The notes beneath the pieces were generated by a model that was given only the letters and a program-made list of their open reading frames with translations, had not been told where the DNA came from and searched no databases. This document shows, piece by piece, positions 9,377 through 19,424 of a stretch of DNA of 64,000 nt. Positions within the stretch are counted from its first letter, which is position 1. Each line of letters opens with the position of its first letter. The position numbers were made by a program, and so were the translations under genes. The stretch covers positions 1,910,996-1,974,995 of the forward strand of contig JACYUE010000001.1 of NCBI GenBank assembly GCA_014841595.1. Direction: 5' to 3'. The stretch is from Oxalobacteraceae sp. CFBP 8761 (GTDB lineage: Bacteria > Pseudomonadota > Gammaproteobacteria > Burkholderiales > Burkholderiaceae_D).

Positions 9377-9398
9377 ACGGGCCGTGAGGCCCGTTTTT
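9377..9398 (+). terminator. Rho-independent terminator after tsf
   Basis: ACGGGCC (9377-9383) and GGCCCGT (9388-9394) form a 7-bp stem with a GTGA loop, ending in a run of five T. Confidence 0.85.
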
Positions 9399-9696
9399 GT
9401 AGGGCGGACAGCTTCGCTGTCCGCGCGGTGATGGTTGGCGGCGCGGTGATGAGGCAGCAAGCGGAGCCGGTTCGGTTTGGTATCCGAACGTAAGTTTTGC
9501 AGGATGAATATTGCGCCTCCGTTATCATTCCGGATGAGCGTAAAGCCAACAATCGTCGCGTCCGCCATGCGTAGCGCGCCCCAAGCCGTACCCGTTTTAC
9601 AATCCCATCCGTCCCGGCACGGATGAGACCCGCCCACGAGGCGTTGGTCAGACCCGAATTCGATCCACAGCAATATCTTAAAGGAGCCGCTTCATC
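9399..9696 (+). other. Non-coding gap between tsf and pyrH
   Basis: About 300 bp with no convincing gene. It holds a second hairpin, GCGGACAGC (9404-9412) with GCTGTCCGC (9416-9424), which lacks a T-run. A TACAAT at 9598-9603 could be a -10 box for pyrH but has no matching -35. The pyrH promoter should lie here. Confidence 0.5.
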
Positions 9697-10413
9697 ATGA
9701 CAAAACCAGCTTACCAACGTGTCCTTCTGAAACTGTCTGGCGAAGCACTGATGGGCGACGATCAGTTCGGCATCAACCGCGCCACCATCGAACGCATGGT
9801 GGCCGACGTGGCCGAAGTGGCCAAGCTGGGTGTGCAGATCGCGGTCGTCATTGGCGGTGGCAATATCTTCCGCGGCGTCGCCCCCGGCGCCCAGGGCATG
9901 GACCGCGCGACCGCCGACTACATGGGCATGCTGGCCACCGTCATGAATGCGCTGGCACTGGCGGACGCGATGCGTCACGTCGGCATCACCGCCCGCGTCA
10001 TGTCGGCCATCGCCATCGAGCAGGTCGTCGAGCCCTACGTGCGTCCGAAAGCGCTGCAATACCTCGAAGAAGGCAAAGTCGTCGTGTTTGCCGCCGGTAC
10101 CGGCAACCCGTTCTTCACGACCGATACGGCTGCTGCCCTGCGCGGCGCCGAAATCTCGGCCGAGATCGTCCTGAAAGCCACCAAGGTCGACGGCGTCTAC
10201 AGCGCCGATCCTAACAAGGATCCAACCGCGACCCGCTACGAGAGCATCACGTTCGACGAAGCGATCTCGAAGCACCTGCAAGTGATGGACGCCACCGCGT
10301 TCGCACTGTGCCGCGACCAGAAACTGCCGATCAAGGTGTTTTCCATCGTCAAGCCCGGCGCGCTCACGCGCGTGATCATGGGTGAAGACGAAGGTACACT
10401 GGTCCACGTCTAA
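9697..10413 (+). CDS. pyrH: Uridylate kinase
   Basis: A 238-residue bacterial-type UMP kinase of the amino-acid kinase fold that makes UDP from UMP and ATP in pyrimidine nucleotide synthesis. The N-terminal [11 protein letters not shown] motif, GGGNIFRG and the [13 protein letters not shown] segment are characteristic, and length matches the family. AAAGGAG precedes the ATG. It is followed 25 bp later by frr, the usual order. Confidence 0.97.
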   Translation: MTKPAYQRVLLKLSGEALMGDDQFGINRATIERMVADVAEVAKLGVQIAVVIGGGNIFRGVAPGAQGMDRATADYMGMLATVMNALALADAMRHVGITARVMSAIAIEQVVEPYVRPKALQYLEEGKVVVFAAGTGNPFFTTDTAAALRGAEISAEIVLKATKVDGVYSADPNKDPTATRYESITFDEAISKHLQVMDATAFALCRDQKLPIKVFSIVKPGALTRVIMGEDEGTLVHV

Positions 10414-10438
10414 ATTAACTGAACAACAGGAGAGCAGC

Positions 10439-10999
10439 ATGTCCTTAGCTGACGTCAAGAAAAACGCACAAGACCGCATGGTCAAGTCCATCGAAACCCT
10501 GCGCGCCGATCTGGCCAAGGTCCGTACCGGCCGCGCCCACACCGGCATTCTGGATCACGTCACGGTCGACTACTACGGTTCGCCAACGGCGCTGCCGATG
10601 GTCGCCAACCTGACCCTGGTCGATGCCCGCACGATCGGCGTCCAGCCATTCGAAAAGAAGATGCTGGCAGCCATCGAAAAGGCCATCCGCGATGCCGACC
10701 TCGGCCTGAACCCGTCGTCGCAGGGCGAAATGATCCGCGTGCCGACCCCGCCGCTGACCGAAGAGCGCCGCAAGGAAATGGTCAAGCTGACCAAGTCCGA
10801 AGGTGAAGACGCGAAAATTGCCGTGCGCAATATCCGTCGCGACGCCAACGAAGCGCTGAAGAAAATGGTCAAGGACAAGACCGCCTCGGAAGACGACGAG
10901 CGCCGTTCGTCGGACGAAATCCAGAAGCTGACCGACAAGGCCGTGGCCGACATCGACAAGCTGCTGGGCGAGAAAGAAAAAGAAATCCTGACGGTGTAA
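10439..10999 (+). CDS. frr: Ribosome recycling factor
   Basis: A 186-residue RRF, which with EF-G splits the post-termination ribosome. It contains the family signature [16 protein letters not shown] segment ([10 protein letters not shown]), VDYYGSPT and the C-terminal helix rich in Lys and Asp. CAGGAGAG lies upstream of the ATG at 10439. The first 57 bases of a longer in-frame reading overlap pyrH and are not needed. Confidence 0.97.
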   Translation: MSLADVKKNAQDRMVKSIETLRADLAKVRTGRAHTGILDHVTVDYYGSPTALPMVANLTLVDARTIGVQPFEKKMLAAIEKAIRDADLGLNPSSQGEMIRVPTPPLTEERRKEMVKLTKSEGEDAKIAVRNIRRDANEALKKMVKDKTASEDDERRSSDEIQKLTDKAVADIDKLLGEKEKEILTV

Positions 11000-11034
11000 G
11001 CAGGTATTTCATCGGCAAGCCCTCGGGCTTTCCT

Positions 11035-11071
11035 GCGGACCGGCCCCGGCAACTTGCCGCGGCCGGTCCGC
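11035..11071. repeat. Perfect 11-bp inverted repeat downstream of frr
   Basis: GCGGACCGGCC (11035-11045) and GGCCGGTCCGC (11061-11071) enclose a second small stem (CGGCAA/TTGCCG). The structure is very stable but has no T-run, so it is either a Rho-dependent end structure, an RNA-stability element or a processing site between frr and uppS. Confidence 0.6.
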
Positions 11072-11115
11072 GTGCCTTATGATTGGCCAATTGCGCAATG
11101 CCAGGTGCAATTCTG

Positions 11116-11167
11116 TAGCGCAGTTCTCTGGCGACGTTTTATGGCGCAGTTGTATGGCGCAGTTTTA
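11116..11167 (+). repeat. Four 13-bp tandem repeats before uppS
   Basis: Four head-to-tail units of 13 bp (11116-11128, 11129-11141, 11142-11154, 11155-11167). Units 3 and 4 differ by a single base (TGGCGCAGTTKTA); units 1 and 2 are more diverged. The array ends 10 bp before the uppS start codon and therefore occupies its translation-initiation region. Confidence 0.8.
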
Positions 11168-11177
11168 TGGAATCATG

Positions 11178-11927
11178 ATGTTCAAAAGCTCGACCACCGC
11201 CGTCCCCGTCACGTCCGCCGTGCCACGTCATATCGCCATCATCATGGACGGTAATGGCCGCTGGGCAACCAAACGCTTGCTGCCGCGCGTGGCTGGTCAC
11301 GTCAAGGGCGTCGAAGCCGTGCGTGGCGTGGTGGAAGCCTGCGTCGAGCGTGGGGTCGAGTACCTGACGCTGTTCGCGTTCTCGTCCGAGAACTGGCGGC
11401 GGCCGGCCGACGAAGTCTCGCTGCTGATGCGCCTGTTCGTGACGGCGCTCGAGCGTGAAGTCGCCAAGATGCACGCCAATAATATCCGCCTGAAAGTGGT
11501 GGGTGACCTGAGCCGCTTCGACGCCAAGCTGCAGGACATGATCGCCAATGCCGAGCGCCGCACGGCGGGCAACACGCGCCTGACGGTCACCGTGTGCGCG
11601 AACTATGGCGGCCGCTGGGATATCATGCAGGCAACCGGCAAGATGGTGAAAGCCAACCCCGGCGTCACCGAGTTCAGTGAAGAGATGCTGGCGCCGCACC
11701 TGGCGATGGCGTATGCGCCTGAGCCCGACCTGTTCATCCGCACCGGCGGCGAAGAACGCATTTCGAATTTCCTGTTGTGGCAGCTGGCATATGCCGAGCT
11801 GCACTTTACCGACACCTTCTGGCCTGACTTCACGCCGAAGGCGCTGGACGAGGCGATTGGCTCCTACCAGGAGCGCGAACGGCGCTTTGGCCAGACCGGC
11901 GCCCAAGTAGCGAAGAAGACCAACTAA
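11178..11927 (+). CDS. uppS: Undecaprenyl diphosphate synthase
   Basis: A 249-residue cis-prenyltransferase that builds the C55 lipid carrier used for peptidoglycan and O-antigen. The N-terminal [13 protein letters not shown] motif carries the catalytic Asp, and the C-terminal [15 protein letters not shown] region is typical. The start is uncertain among two adjacent ATG codons (11175, 11178); GGA at 11169-11171 is better spaced for 11178. Longer in-frame readings run through the 13-bp repeat array and are unlikely. The stop codon abuts the cdsA start, indicating translational coupling. Confidence 0.93.
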   Translation: MFKSSTTAVPVTSAVPRHIAIIMDGNGRWATKRLLPRVAGHVKGVEAVRGVVEACVERGVEYLTLFAFSSENWRRPADEVSLLMRLFVTALEREVAKMHANNIRLKVVGDLSRFDAKLQDMIANAERRTAGNTRLTVTVCANYGGRWDIMQATGKMVKANPGVTEFSEEMLAPHLAMAYAPEPDLFIRTGGEERISNFLLWQLAYAELHFTDTFWPDFTPKALDEAIGSYQERERRFGQTGAQVAKKTN

Positions 11928-12758
11928 ATGCTCAAGACCCGGATTCTCACCGCACTCGTCCTGCTGGCAGTCCTGCTGCCGGTTCTGTACTCCAACAATT
12001 ACACGGCGTTTGCGGTGGTGGCCTGCGTCTTTTTCGGCGCCGCGATCTGGGAATGTTTTCGCCTGTTCAATCCCGGCGCCCGTAGCGCGCTCCTGATCGC
12101 CGGCGCCTGGACGCTGGCCTTTGCCTACGCGTTTTTCGTGCGTGAGCAGGGCAATCCAACCTTCTGGTTCGGTATCGGTGTCCTGTTGTGGGCGCTGCGC
12201 TTCGCGCCCACGCTCAAGTTCGGCCTGCCGCCGCTGTCGAGCACGCCCAACACCTTGCTGAGCCTGCTCTATGCGATCTCGCTGGTGGCCTGCTTCGTGG
12301 CCATCGTGTACCTGTTCAATTACTCGGCCGTGCTGCTGCTGTCGGTGCTGGCGATCGTCTGGGCCGCCGACATCTTTGCCTATGTATGCGGCAAGACCTT
12401 CGGCAAGCGCAAGCTGGCGCCGAGTATTTCGCCCGGTAAATCGTGGGAGGGCGCCATCGGTGGCGGACTCGTTACGCTGGTGCTGGCTGCATGCACCGTG
12501 CTGTTTGGTGGCGAAGCCTTCGCCGGCACGTTCGCCGTGCGCGTCCAGGCGGGCCTGGGCTGGCTCGGCCTGTTCGCCGTGATTGCCCTCATCGTGGTTG
12601 CCAGCGTCGTTGGCGACCTGTTCGAATCCCAGCTCAAACGCCGCGCCGGCGCCAAGGACAGCAGCAATCTGCTGCCGGGCCACGGCGGCGTGCTGGATCG
12701 GATCGACGCACTCGTGCCGGTCCTGCCACTGGCGGCGCTGATCGCCACCTGGCTCTAG
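11928..12758 (+). CDS. cdsA: Phosphatidate cytidylyltransferase
   Basis: A 276-residue integral membrane enzyme that makes CDP-diacylglycerol from phosphatidate and CTP, the branch point of phospholipid synthesis. It has about seven hydrophobic segments, and the C-terminal family signature is clear (SWEGAIGG, then LKRRAGAKDSSNLLPGHGG and LDRID, with the catalytic acidic residues). It starts on the base after the uppS stop codon, and dxr follows after 12 bp. Confidence 0.95.
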   Translation: MLKTRILTALVLLAVLLPVLYSNNYTAFAVVACVFFGAAIWECFRLFNPGARSALLIAGAWTLAFAYAFFVREQGNPTFWFGIGVLLWALRFAPTLKFGLPPLSSTPNTLLSLLYAISLVACFVAIVYLFNYSAVLLLSVLAIVWAADIFAYVCGKTFGKRKLAPSISPGKSWEGAIGGGLVTLVLAACTVLFGGEAFAGTFAVRVQAGLGWLGLFAVIALIVVASVVGDLFESQLKRRAGAKDSSNLLPGHGGVLDRIDALVPVLPLAALIATWL

Positions 12759-12770
12759 AAGGAAGTTCAC

Positions 12771-13943
12771 ATGCAACGCATTACCATTCTGGGCGCCACC
12801 GGCTCGATCGGCGCCTCGACCCTCGACGTGCTGGCGCGCCATCCGGAGCAATACCAGGTCTACGCGCTGAGCGCCCACACCCGCGTGGAAGAGCTGGCCG
12901 CCGCCTGCCGCAGCTGCCGTCCCGCACGTGCCGTGGTCGGTAGCGCCGACGCGGCCGCGCGCCTGGCGGCGCTGATTGCCGACCTGCCCACCAGTGTGGA
13001 ATACGGCGAGCAGGCGCTGTGCGATATCGCGTCAAGCGCCGATACCGACACCGTGATGGCTGCCATCGTCGGCGCCGCCGGCCTGGCCCCCACGCTGGCT
13101 GCGGCCCGCGCCGGCAAGAAGGTCCTGCTGGCGAACAAGGAAGCGCTGGTCATGTCCGGCCAGCTGTTCATGGACGCCGTGCGCGAGCACAACGCCACGC
13201 TGCTGCCGATCGACAGCGAACACAATGCCATCTTCCAGTCGCTGCCTGCGGCCTTTGGCCGCGTGCCGGCAGCGGCCGGCGTGGCCAAGATTTTACTCAC
13301 CGCATCGGGCGGCCCGTTCCTGAACCGCGCCGTCGAAACGCTTGGCGACGTGACCCCGGACGAAGCCTGCAAGCACCCGAACTGGGTCATGGGCCGCAAG
13401 ATTTCGGTAGATTCTGCGACCATGATGAACAAGGGTCTCGAAGTGATCGAAGCCCACTGGCTGTTCGGCGCGCCGGCCGACCAGATCGAAGTCGTGATCC
13501 ACCCGCAAAGCGTGATCCATTCGATGGTGTCGTACGTCGACGGCTCGGTGCTGGCACAACTGGGTAACCCCGACATGCGGACGCCGATCGCGCACGCGCT
13601 GGCGTACCCGGACCGGATCGCATCCGGCGTCGCCCAGCTCGACCTGACGCAGATGGCAGCGCTGCAGTTCTTCCCGCCTGATTTTGCGCGTTTCCCGTGC
13701 TTGGCTTTGGCGTTCGACGCGCTGCGCGCGGGCGGCACCGCCCCGGCGCTGCTCAACGCCGCCAATGAAGTGGCGGTGGAGGCGTTCCTCGAACGCCGCA
13801 TCGGTTTCCGCGACATTGACCGCGTCATCCGCCATGCACTCGACGCCGTCGAACACGGCCCGGCGCCGTCGATCGAGGCCGTGCTGGCCCAGGATGCGCG
13901 TGCCCGCGAGGCCGCAGCGCATGCGGTCGCCAGCCTGCACTGA
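12771..13943 (+). CDS. dxr: 1-deoxy-D-xylulose-5-phosphate reductoisomerase
   Basis: A 390-residue enzyme of the MEP isoprenoid pathway that converts DXP to MEP with NADPH. The nucleotide-binding [14 protein letters not shown] is at the N-terminus, and the metal and substrate site [13 protein letters not shown] is intact, as is [20 protein letters not shown] lies seven bases before the ATG. It supplies precursors for UppS three genes upstream. Confidence 0.97.
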   Translation: MQRITILGATGSIGASTLDVLARHPEQYQVYALSAHTRVEELAAACRSCRPARAVVGSADAAARLAALIADLPTSVEYGEQALCDIASSADTDTVMAAIVGAAGLAPTLAAARAGKKVLLANKEALVMSGQLFMDAVREHNATLLPIDSEHNAIFQSLPAAFGRVPAAAGVAKILLTASGGPFLNRAVETLGDVTPDEACKHPNWVMGRKISVDSATMMNKGLEVIEAHWLFGAPADQIEVVIHPQSVIHSMVSYVDGSVLAQLGNPDMRTPIAHALAYPDRIASGVAQLDLTQMAALQFFPPDFARFPCLALAFDALRAGGTAPALLNAANEVAVEAFLERRIGFRDIDRVIRHALDAVEHGPAPSIEAVLAQDARAREAAAHAVASLH

Positions 13944-13960
13944 TTGACGGATACCGCCCA

Positions 13961-15298
13961 ATGACCCTGCTTTACACCGTGCTGGCGTTCGCGCTGGCGC
14001 TCGGCCCCCTGATCGTGATCCACGAGCTGGGTCACTACCTGGTGGCGCGTGCCTGCGGCGTCAAGGTGCTGCGTTTTTCGATCGGCATGGGCCGCGTCGT
14101 CTGGTCGCGCCGCTTCGGCCGCGACCAGACCGAGTGGGCAGTGTCGCTGCTGCCGCTGGGCGGCTATGTCAAGTTCCTGGACAGCCGCGATCCCGACGCC
14201 GGCCCGATCGACAAGAGTGAGCTGGCCCGCGAATTCACGCGCCAGAATGTCTGGAAGCGCATCGCCATCGTCGCCGCCGGGCCGCTGTCGAACTTCGCGC
14301 TGGCGATCGCCCTGATGGCGGCACTCTTCATGCATGGCGTGGACGAGCCGTCGGCGCGCCTGCGCGCCGTGGCCGAATCGACCGACGCCTACCGCGCCGG
14401 CGTGCGCGGCGGCGAGACCGTGGTTGCCGTCAATGGCAGCGCCGTGCGCTCGTGGTCCGAGCTGCGCTGGCAGATCATGCACGCGGCGGTCGACAAGACC
14501 GATGCGCGCCTGGATCTGCGCAGCACCGGTGGCGGCACCTACGCCGTGGTGCTGCCCGCGTCCGTCATCGGCAAGCTCGATGTCGACAGCGACGTGATGG
14601 CCACGCTCGGCCTGGACCTGTGGCGCCCGCAGCCGCGCATCGACAAGGTCATCGCCGATGGGGCCGGGCAGCGCGCCGGCCTGCAGGCCGGCGACCTCGT
14701 GCTGCGCCTGAACGGCGCGCCGGTGGTGGATGGCATCGCCTTCATCGAGGCAGTGCGCGCCGCGCCTGGCCGCGCGCTGCAGGTCGAGGTGCAGCGCGCC
14801 GGCACCCCGCTCACGTTGTCGCTCACGCCCGAGGCGGATGCCAGCGGCCGCGGCGTGATCAAGGCCATGGTGGCGCAGGCGCCCGAGATGGTGACTGTGT
14901 CGTCAGGTCCATTTGACGCCATCGCGCGCGGTGCCGAGCGCACCTGGGAAACGTCCACGATGACGCTGAAAATGATCGGCAAGATGATTACCGGCGAAGC
15001 GTCATTGAAAAATGTGACCGGTCCGATCACGATCGCCGATTACGCCGGACAGACCGCCCGCATTGGGCTCGTCAGCTATTTACAGTTTATTGCCTTTATT
15101 AGTATCAGCTTAGGCGTCATGAATTTGTTACCAATTCCCGTTCTGGATGGTGGCCATTTACTGTATTATTCGCTGGAAGTTTTGACCGGGCGTCCTGTTT
15201 CTGTGCGCGTCGTCGAGTTCGCACAGCGCGCCGGGGTCGGCCTGCTGTTCATGCTGATGGCGCTCGCCGTCTTCAACGACCTGGGACGCTTACTCTAG
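13961..15298 (+). CDS. rseP: Site-2 intramembrane zinc protease
   Basis: A 445-residue RseP homologue. In E. coli RseP cleaves the anti-sigma factor RseA within the membrane and releases sigma-E under envelope stress. The zinc site HELGHY (His21, Glu22, His25) lies in the first membrane segment; the third ligand is in LLPIPVLDGGHL near the C-terminus. Two PDZ domains lie in the periplasmic part (about residues 125-320). It sits directly before bamA and skp, as in most proteobacteria, linking stress signalling to outer-membrane assembly. The last 230 bases are locally lower in GC. Confidence 0.96.
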   Translation: MTLLYTVLAFALALGPLIVIHELGHYLVARACGVKVLRFSIGMGRVVWSRRFGRDQTEWAVSLLPLGGYVKFLDSRDPDAGPIDKSELAREFTRQNVWKRIAIVAAGPLSNFALAIALMAALFMHGVDEPSARLRAVAESTDAYRAGVRGGETVVAVNGSAVRSWSELRWQIMHAAVDKTDARLDLRSTGGGTYAVVLPASVIGKLDVDSDVMATLGLDLWRPQPRIDKVIADGAGQRAGLQAGDLVLRLNGAPVVDGIAFIEAVRAAPGRALQVEVQRAGTPLTLSLTPEADASGRGVIKAMVAQAPEMVTVSSGPFDAIARGAERTWETSTMTLKMIGKMITGEASLKNVTGPITIADYAGQTARIGLVSYLQFIAFISISLGVMNLLPIPVLDGGHLLYYSLEVLTGRPVSVRVVEFAQRAGVGLLFMLMALAVFNDLGRLL

Positions 15299-15355
15299 CC
15301 GCCCGCGGTTCGCTCCCCGGGAGCCCAGTCAAATCACCAAGCAATCGTTGTCCAA

Positions 15356-17728
15356 ATGAGTGACCCTTTGATCCAGCCAATGAAATCACAACCAGATCGT
15401 TTCGCCTTGCCGTTCATTCGCCGCAGCCTGATTGGCTCCGCCGTCGTGGCGCTGTGCGCCACGCTGTACGCAAATAATGCCATGGCCGTCAACCCGTTCG
15501 TCGTCAAGGACATCCGGGTCGAGGGCATCCAGCGTACCGAGGCAGGCACCGTGTTCAGCTACCTGCCGGTGCGCGTGGGCGAGACCTTCGACGACGTCAA
15601 GGCCTCGAGCGCGATCAAGGCGTTGTACGCAACCGGCTTCTTCAAGGACATCCGCCTCGAAGAAGAAAACGGCGTGCTGGTCGTGCTGGTCGAAGAGCGT
15701 CCGGCGATTTCGTCGGTCGACTTCACGGGCACCAAGGAATTCGAAAAAGACATGCTGGTCAAGGCGCTGTCCGAAATCGGCGTGGCCCAGACCAAGATCT
15801 TCGACAAGGCGTCGGTCGACCGCGCCGAGCAGGAACTCAAGCGCCAGTACCTGTCGCATGGCCTGTACGGCGTCAAGATCACCACCACCGTGACCCCGAT
15901 CGAACGCAACCGCGTCACGATCATGTTCAACGTGGACGAAGGCGATGTCGCCAAGATCAAGGGCATCAACATCATCGGCAACAAGGCGTTCAGCGACAAA
16001 GAGCTGCGCCAGCTGCTCGAACTGCGCCCGTCGGGCTGGTTCACCTGGTACTCCAAGGCCGACCAGTATTCCAAGCAGAAGCTCACCGGCGACCTGGAAA
16101 AGATCAAGTCGTGGTATCTGAATCACGGCTACCTCGAAGCCAACGTCGAATCGACGCAAGTGTCGATTACGCCGGATAAACGCGACATCTACCTGACGCT
16201 CAACATCACCGAAGGCGAGCAGTACACCGTCTCGAGCGTCAAGCTCGAAGGCGAGATGTTCGGCCGCGAAGAAGAGCTCAAGCAGCTGATCCTGCTCCAG
16301 CCGGGCAAGACCTACGTGGGCGACCTGCAAGAGGGCACCAACAAGCTGATCTCCGATCGCCTGGGCACCTTTGGCTACGCATTTGCCAACGTCACGGCCA
16401 ACCCGGAACTGAACCGCGAAAAGCGCGAAGTGGCCTTCACGTTCTTCGTCGATCCGGGCAAGCGCGCCTATGTGCGCCACATGAACATCTCCGGCAACAC
16501 GGTGACCCGCGATGAAGTCATCCGCCGCGAATTCCGCCAGTTCGAGAGCTCGTGGTACGACGCCAACCGCGTCAAGCTCTCGCGCGACCGCGTCGACCGC
16601 CTCGGCTACTTCAAGGACGTCAAGGTTGAAACGCCCGAGTCGCCAGGCACGTCCGACCAGGTCGACGTGAACATCGCGGTCGAAGAAAAACCGACCGGTA
16701 ACTTCATGATCGGCGGCGCTTTCTCGCAGTCCGAGAAGTTCACGTTCACCGCGTCGATCTCGCAGGCCAACTTCGCCGGCAGCGGCAACACGGTCGGCAT
16801 TGAACTCAATACCAGCAAGTACAACCGGACGATCGCGTTCTCGCAGACCAATCCGTATTTCACCGATGACGGCGTCTCGCGCGCGTTCTCGCTGTACCTG
16901 CGTACGTCGCGCCCACCGGCGCTGAACATCGGTTCGTACACGGTGCGTCAGACCGGCGGCAACATGACGTTCGGCGTGCCGTTCTCCGAGTCCGATACCG
17001 TCTACTTCGGCGCGGGCCTGGAACGCACCGAACTGGAAACCGACGAATCGTCGCCAAGCATCTACCAGACGTTCGTGCGCCAGAACGGTGGCCCGGCCAG
17101 CGGTGTCGGTTCAGCCACCACCAACGCGATTCCATTGACGGTGGCGTGGGGCCGCGACACGCGCGACAGCGCCGTGACCCCGAGCCGCGGCCGCTTCCAG
17201 CGCGCCAACTTCGAAGTCGATGCGATCGGCGACGCCAAGTACTACCGCCTCGTGTACGAACACCAGTGGTGGAAGCCAGTCACGCGCTGGATGACGCTGG
17301 CCCTGCGCGGCGAGTTCGATTACGGCAAGGGCATCGGCGGCAGCGCCTACCCGGTCTTCAAGAACTTCTATGCCGGCGGCATCGGTTCGGTGCGCGGCTA
17401 CGAGAGCTCGTCGCTGGGCGTGGTCGACCAGCGCTACTACGATGCGATCGGCGGCTCGAAACGTATCATCGTCAACGCCGAACTGCAGTTCCCGTTCCCG
17501 GGCAGCGGCACCGACCGCAGCCTCCGCTGGTTCACCTTCGCCGACGGCGGCCAGGTGTTCCAAGAGGATGCGAAGATCCGCTTCGGCGAGTTCCGCTACT
17601 CGGCTGGTATCGGTCTGTCCTGGATTTCCCCGGTCGGTCCGCTCAAGTTGAGTTATGCTAAGCCGCTGAATTCGCTGCCGGGTGACCGCCTGGAGCGCTT
17701 CCAGTTCCAGATGGGTACCGGTTTCTGA
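15356..17728 (+). CDS. bamA: Outer membrane protein assembly factor BamA
   Basis: A 790-residue Omp85-family protein, the central pore of the BAM complex that inserts beta-barrel proteins in the outer membrane. A signal peptide ends near ANNAMA (about residue 44). Five POTRA domains follow to about residue 450, then the 16-strand barrel with the VRGYESSSLG motif (VRGF/Y class) and the terminal Phe of QMGTGF. The first ATG at 15356 lacks an obvious ribosome binding site, and an ATG eight codons later (15380) is equally possible; both leave a usable signal peptide. Confidence 0.96.
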   Translation: MSDPLIQPMKSQPDRFALPFIRRSLIGSAVVALCATLYANNAMAVNPFVVKDIRVEGIQRTEAGTVFSYLPVRVGETFDDVKASSAIKALYATGFFKDIRLEEENGVLVVLVEERPAISSVDFTGTKEFEKDMLVKALSEIGVAQTKIFDKASVDRAEQELKRQYLSHGLYGVKITTTVTPIERNRVTIMFNVDEGDVAKIKGINIIGNKAFSDKELRQLLELRPSGWFTWYSKADQYSKQKLTGDLEKIKSWYLNHGYLEANVESTQVSITPDKRDIYLTLNITEGEQYTVSSVKLEGEMFGREEELKQLILLQPGKTYVGDLQEGTNKLISDRLGTFGYAFANVTANPELNREKREVAFTFFVDPGKRAYVRHMNISGNTVTRDEVIRREFRQFESSWYDANRVKLSRDRVDRLGYFKDVKVETPESPGTSDQVDVNIAVEEKPTGNFMIGGAFSQSEKFTFTASISQANFAGSGNTVGIELNTSKYNRTIAFSQTNPYFTDDGVSRAFSLYLRTSRPPALNIGSYTVRQTGGNMTFGVPFSESDTVYFGAGLERTELETDESSPSIYQTFVRQNGGPASGVGSATTNAIPLTVAWGRDTRDSAVTPSRGRFQRANFEVDAIGDAKYYRLVYEHQWWKPVTRWMTLALRGEFDYGKGIGGSAYPVFKNFYAGGIGSVRGYESSSLGVVDQRYYDAIGGSKRIIVNAELQFPFPGSGTDRSLRWFTFADGGQVFQEDAKIRFGEFRYSAGIGLSWISPVGPLKLSYAKPLNSLPGDRLERFQFQMGTGF

Positions 17729-17768
17729 CCGGCCCACTGCGTCCTGAAGAACGATTGCGAGAGACTTT

Positions 17769-18314
17769 ATGTTGAAAAATCTGATTGCCTCGCTGCCTGA
17801 CGGCTTCAAGCCCACCGTGGCGCCAGCCTTGCTGCTGGCCGCGGTGTGCGCGTCGCCGCTGGCACAGGCGCAGGCGCAGGTGGCGACGGGCCGCATCGGC
17901 TTCGTCTACACCGAGCGCCTGATGACCGACTCCAAGATGGCCAAGGCGGCGGACGCCAAGCTGGCGGCCGAATTCTCCAAGCGTCAGAAGGCCGTCGAAG
18001 AGATGGTTGGCAAGTTCAAGGGCGCGTCCGAGAAGTTCGATGCCGAAGGCAGCAGCCTGGCCGAGCTGGAACGCACGCGCCGTGCGCGCGAGCTGTTCAA
18101 CATGCAGAAAGATGTTGAGCGCATGCAGCGCGAGTTCCAGGAAGACCTGCAGCAGCGCAAGAACGAAGAACGCGCCGCGATCGCCCAGAAGGCCTACAAG
18201 CTGGTCGAACAATACGCCGAAGCCGAAAAGCTCGATGCGGTGCTGGTAGAGGCGGCATGGGTGAATCCGCGCGTGGACATCACCGACAAGATCCTCAAGC
18301 TGCTCGACAAGTAA
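17769..18314 (+). CDS. skp: Periplasmic chaperone Skp/OmpH
   Basis: A 181-residue OmpH-family protein that holds unfolded outer-membrane proteins on their way to BamA. The N-terminal export signal is unusually long (about 38 residues, ending near AQAQAQ). Then comes RIGFVYTERLM, and the middle is a charged helical hairpin (about residues 60-150) typical of the tentacle arms. It lies between bamA and lpxD, the standard position. Confidence 0.92.
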   Translation: MLKNLIASLPDGFKPTVAPALLLAAVCASPLAQAQAQVATGRIGFVYTERLMTDSKMAKAADAKLAAEFSKRQKAVEEMVGKFKGASEKFDAEGSSLAELERTRRARELFNMQKDVERMQREFQEDLQQRKNEERAAIAQKAYKLVEQYAEAEKLDAVLVEAAWVNPRVDITDKILKLLDK

Positions 18315-18371
18315 CACCTGTCGGCAGTGTTTTCCTGCTTTACCGATTTTGACTCACACTGAAAGACCGAG

Positions 18372-19424
18372 ATGGGCATTCGACTAGGCGATTTGGTCGA
18401 GCGCTTCGGCGGACAGCTGGTGGGCGACCCGAACCTCGAGGTTACGGCGATTGCTCCCCTGGACACGGCCGGCGCTTCGCACATCAGCTTCCTTTCCAAC
18501 AGCAAGCTGCGCGCACTGGCGGCGCAAAGCGGGGCCGCGGCCCTGATCCTGTCGCCGCTGGACGACCCGACGGTGGCCGCGACCTATGAAGGCGCGCGCA
18601 TCGTCACCACCAACCCCTACGCATACTTTGCCCGCGCGGCGCAGTATTTCGCTTCGCTGACCGACCATGTGCCGCCCGCGGGCGTGCACCCGAGCGCCGT
18701 CGTTGCCGAAACCGCCGTGATCGACCCGAGCGCCCATATCGGGCCGCACGTGACGATCGACGACGGCGCCGTGATCGAGGCGCAGGCCGTCATCGACGCC
18801 GGCTGCTACGTCGGGCGCAATGCCGTCATCGGCGAAGGCACGCACCTGTTCGCGAACGTCACGTTCCACGCCGGCTGCCGGATCGGCAAGCGGGGCATCC
18901 TGCATTCGGGCGCCGTGATCGGCACCGACGGCTTCGGCTTTGCCAACGAAGGCGGCGTGTATATCAAGATTCCGCAGACCGGCCGCGTGCTGATCGGCGA
19001 TGACGTCGACATCGGCGCCAACACGACGATCGACCGCGGCGCACTCGAAGACACGATCATCGAAGATGGCGTCAAGCTCGACAACCAGATCCAGATCGGC
19101 CACAACACCCGCATCGGCGCGCACACTGCGATGGCCGGCTGCGTCGGCGTGGCCGGCAGCGCCAAGATCGGCAGCCGCTGCACGTTCGGCGGCGCCGCCA
19201 TGGTGCTGGGCCACCTCGAGATCGCCGATAACGTGCATATCTCATCGGGCAGCATGGTCTCGCGCTCGGTGCTCGAACCGGGCCAGTACACGGGCTTTTA
19301 CCCACTGGCCAAGAACGCCGAATGGGAACGCAGCGCAGCGATCGTGCGCAACCTGGGCTCGATGCGCGAAAAACTGCGCGCGCTCGAGAAAACCATCAAA
19401 ACCCTCACAGAACAACAACAATGA
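18372..19424 (+). CDS. lpxD: UDP-3-O-(3-hydroxyacyl)glucosamine N-acyltransferase
   Basis: A 350-residue acyltransferase that adds the N-linked hydroxyacyl chain in lipid A synthesis. The uridine-binding N-terminal domain (about 1-100) is followed by hexapeptide repeats forming a left-handed beta-helix (about 110-310), with the catalytic-region His in [11 protein letters not shown]-terminal helix, about 30 residues, is charged. Its stop codon overlaps the fabZ start (ATGA). Confidence 0.96.
   Translation: MGIRLGDLVERFGGQLVGDPNLEVTAIAPLDTAGASHISFLSNSKLRALAAQSGAAALILSPLDDPTVAATYEGARIVTTNPYAYFARAAQYFASLTDHVPPAGVHPSAVVAETAVIDPSAHIGPHVTIDDGAVIEAQAVIDAGCYVGRNAVIGEGTHLFANVTFHAGCRIGKRGILHSGAVIGTDGFGFANEGGVYIKIPQTGRVLIGDDVDIGANTTIDRGALEDTIIEDGVKLDNQIQIGHNTRIGAHTAMAGCVGVAGSAKIGSRCTFGGAAMVLGHLEIADNVHISSGSMVSRSVLEPGQYTGFYPLAKNAEWERSAAIVRNLGSMREKLRALEKTIKTLTEQQQ

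Noticed and set aside
9598..9603. TACAAT as a pyrH promoter.
   Set aside because: No -35-like hexamer at 16-18 bp; retained only as a remark in the gap entry.
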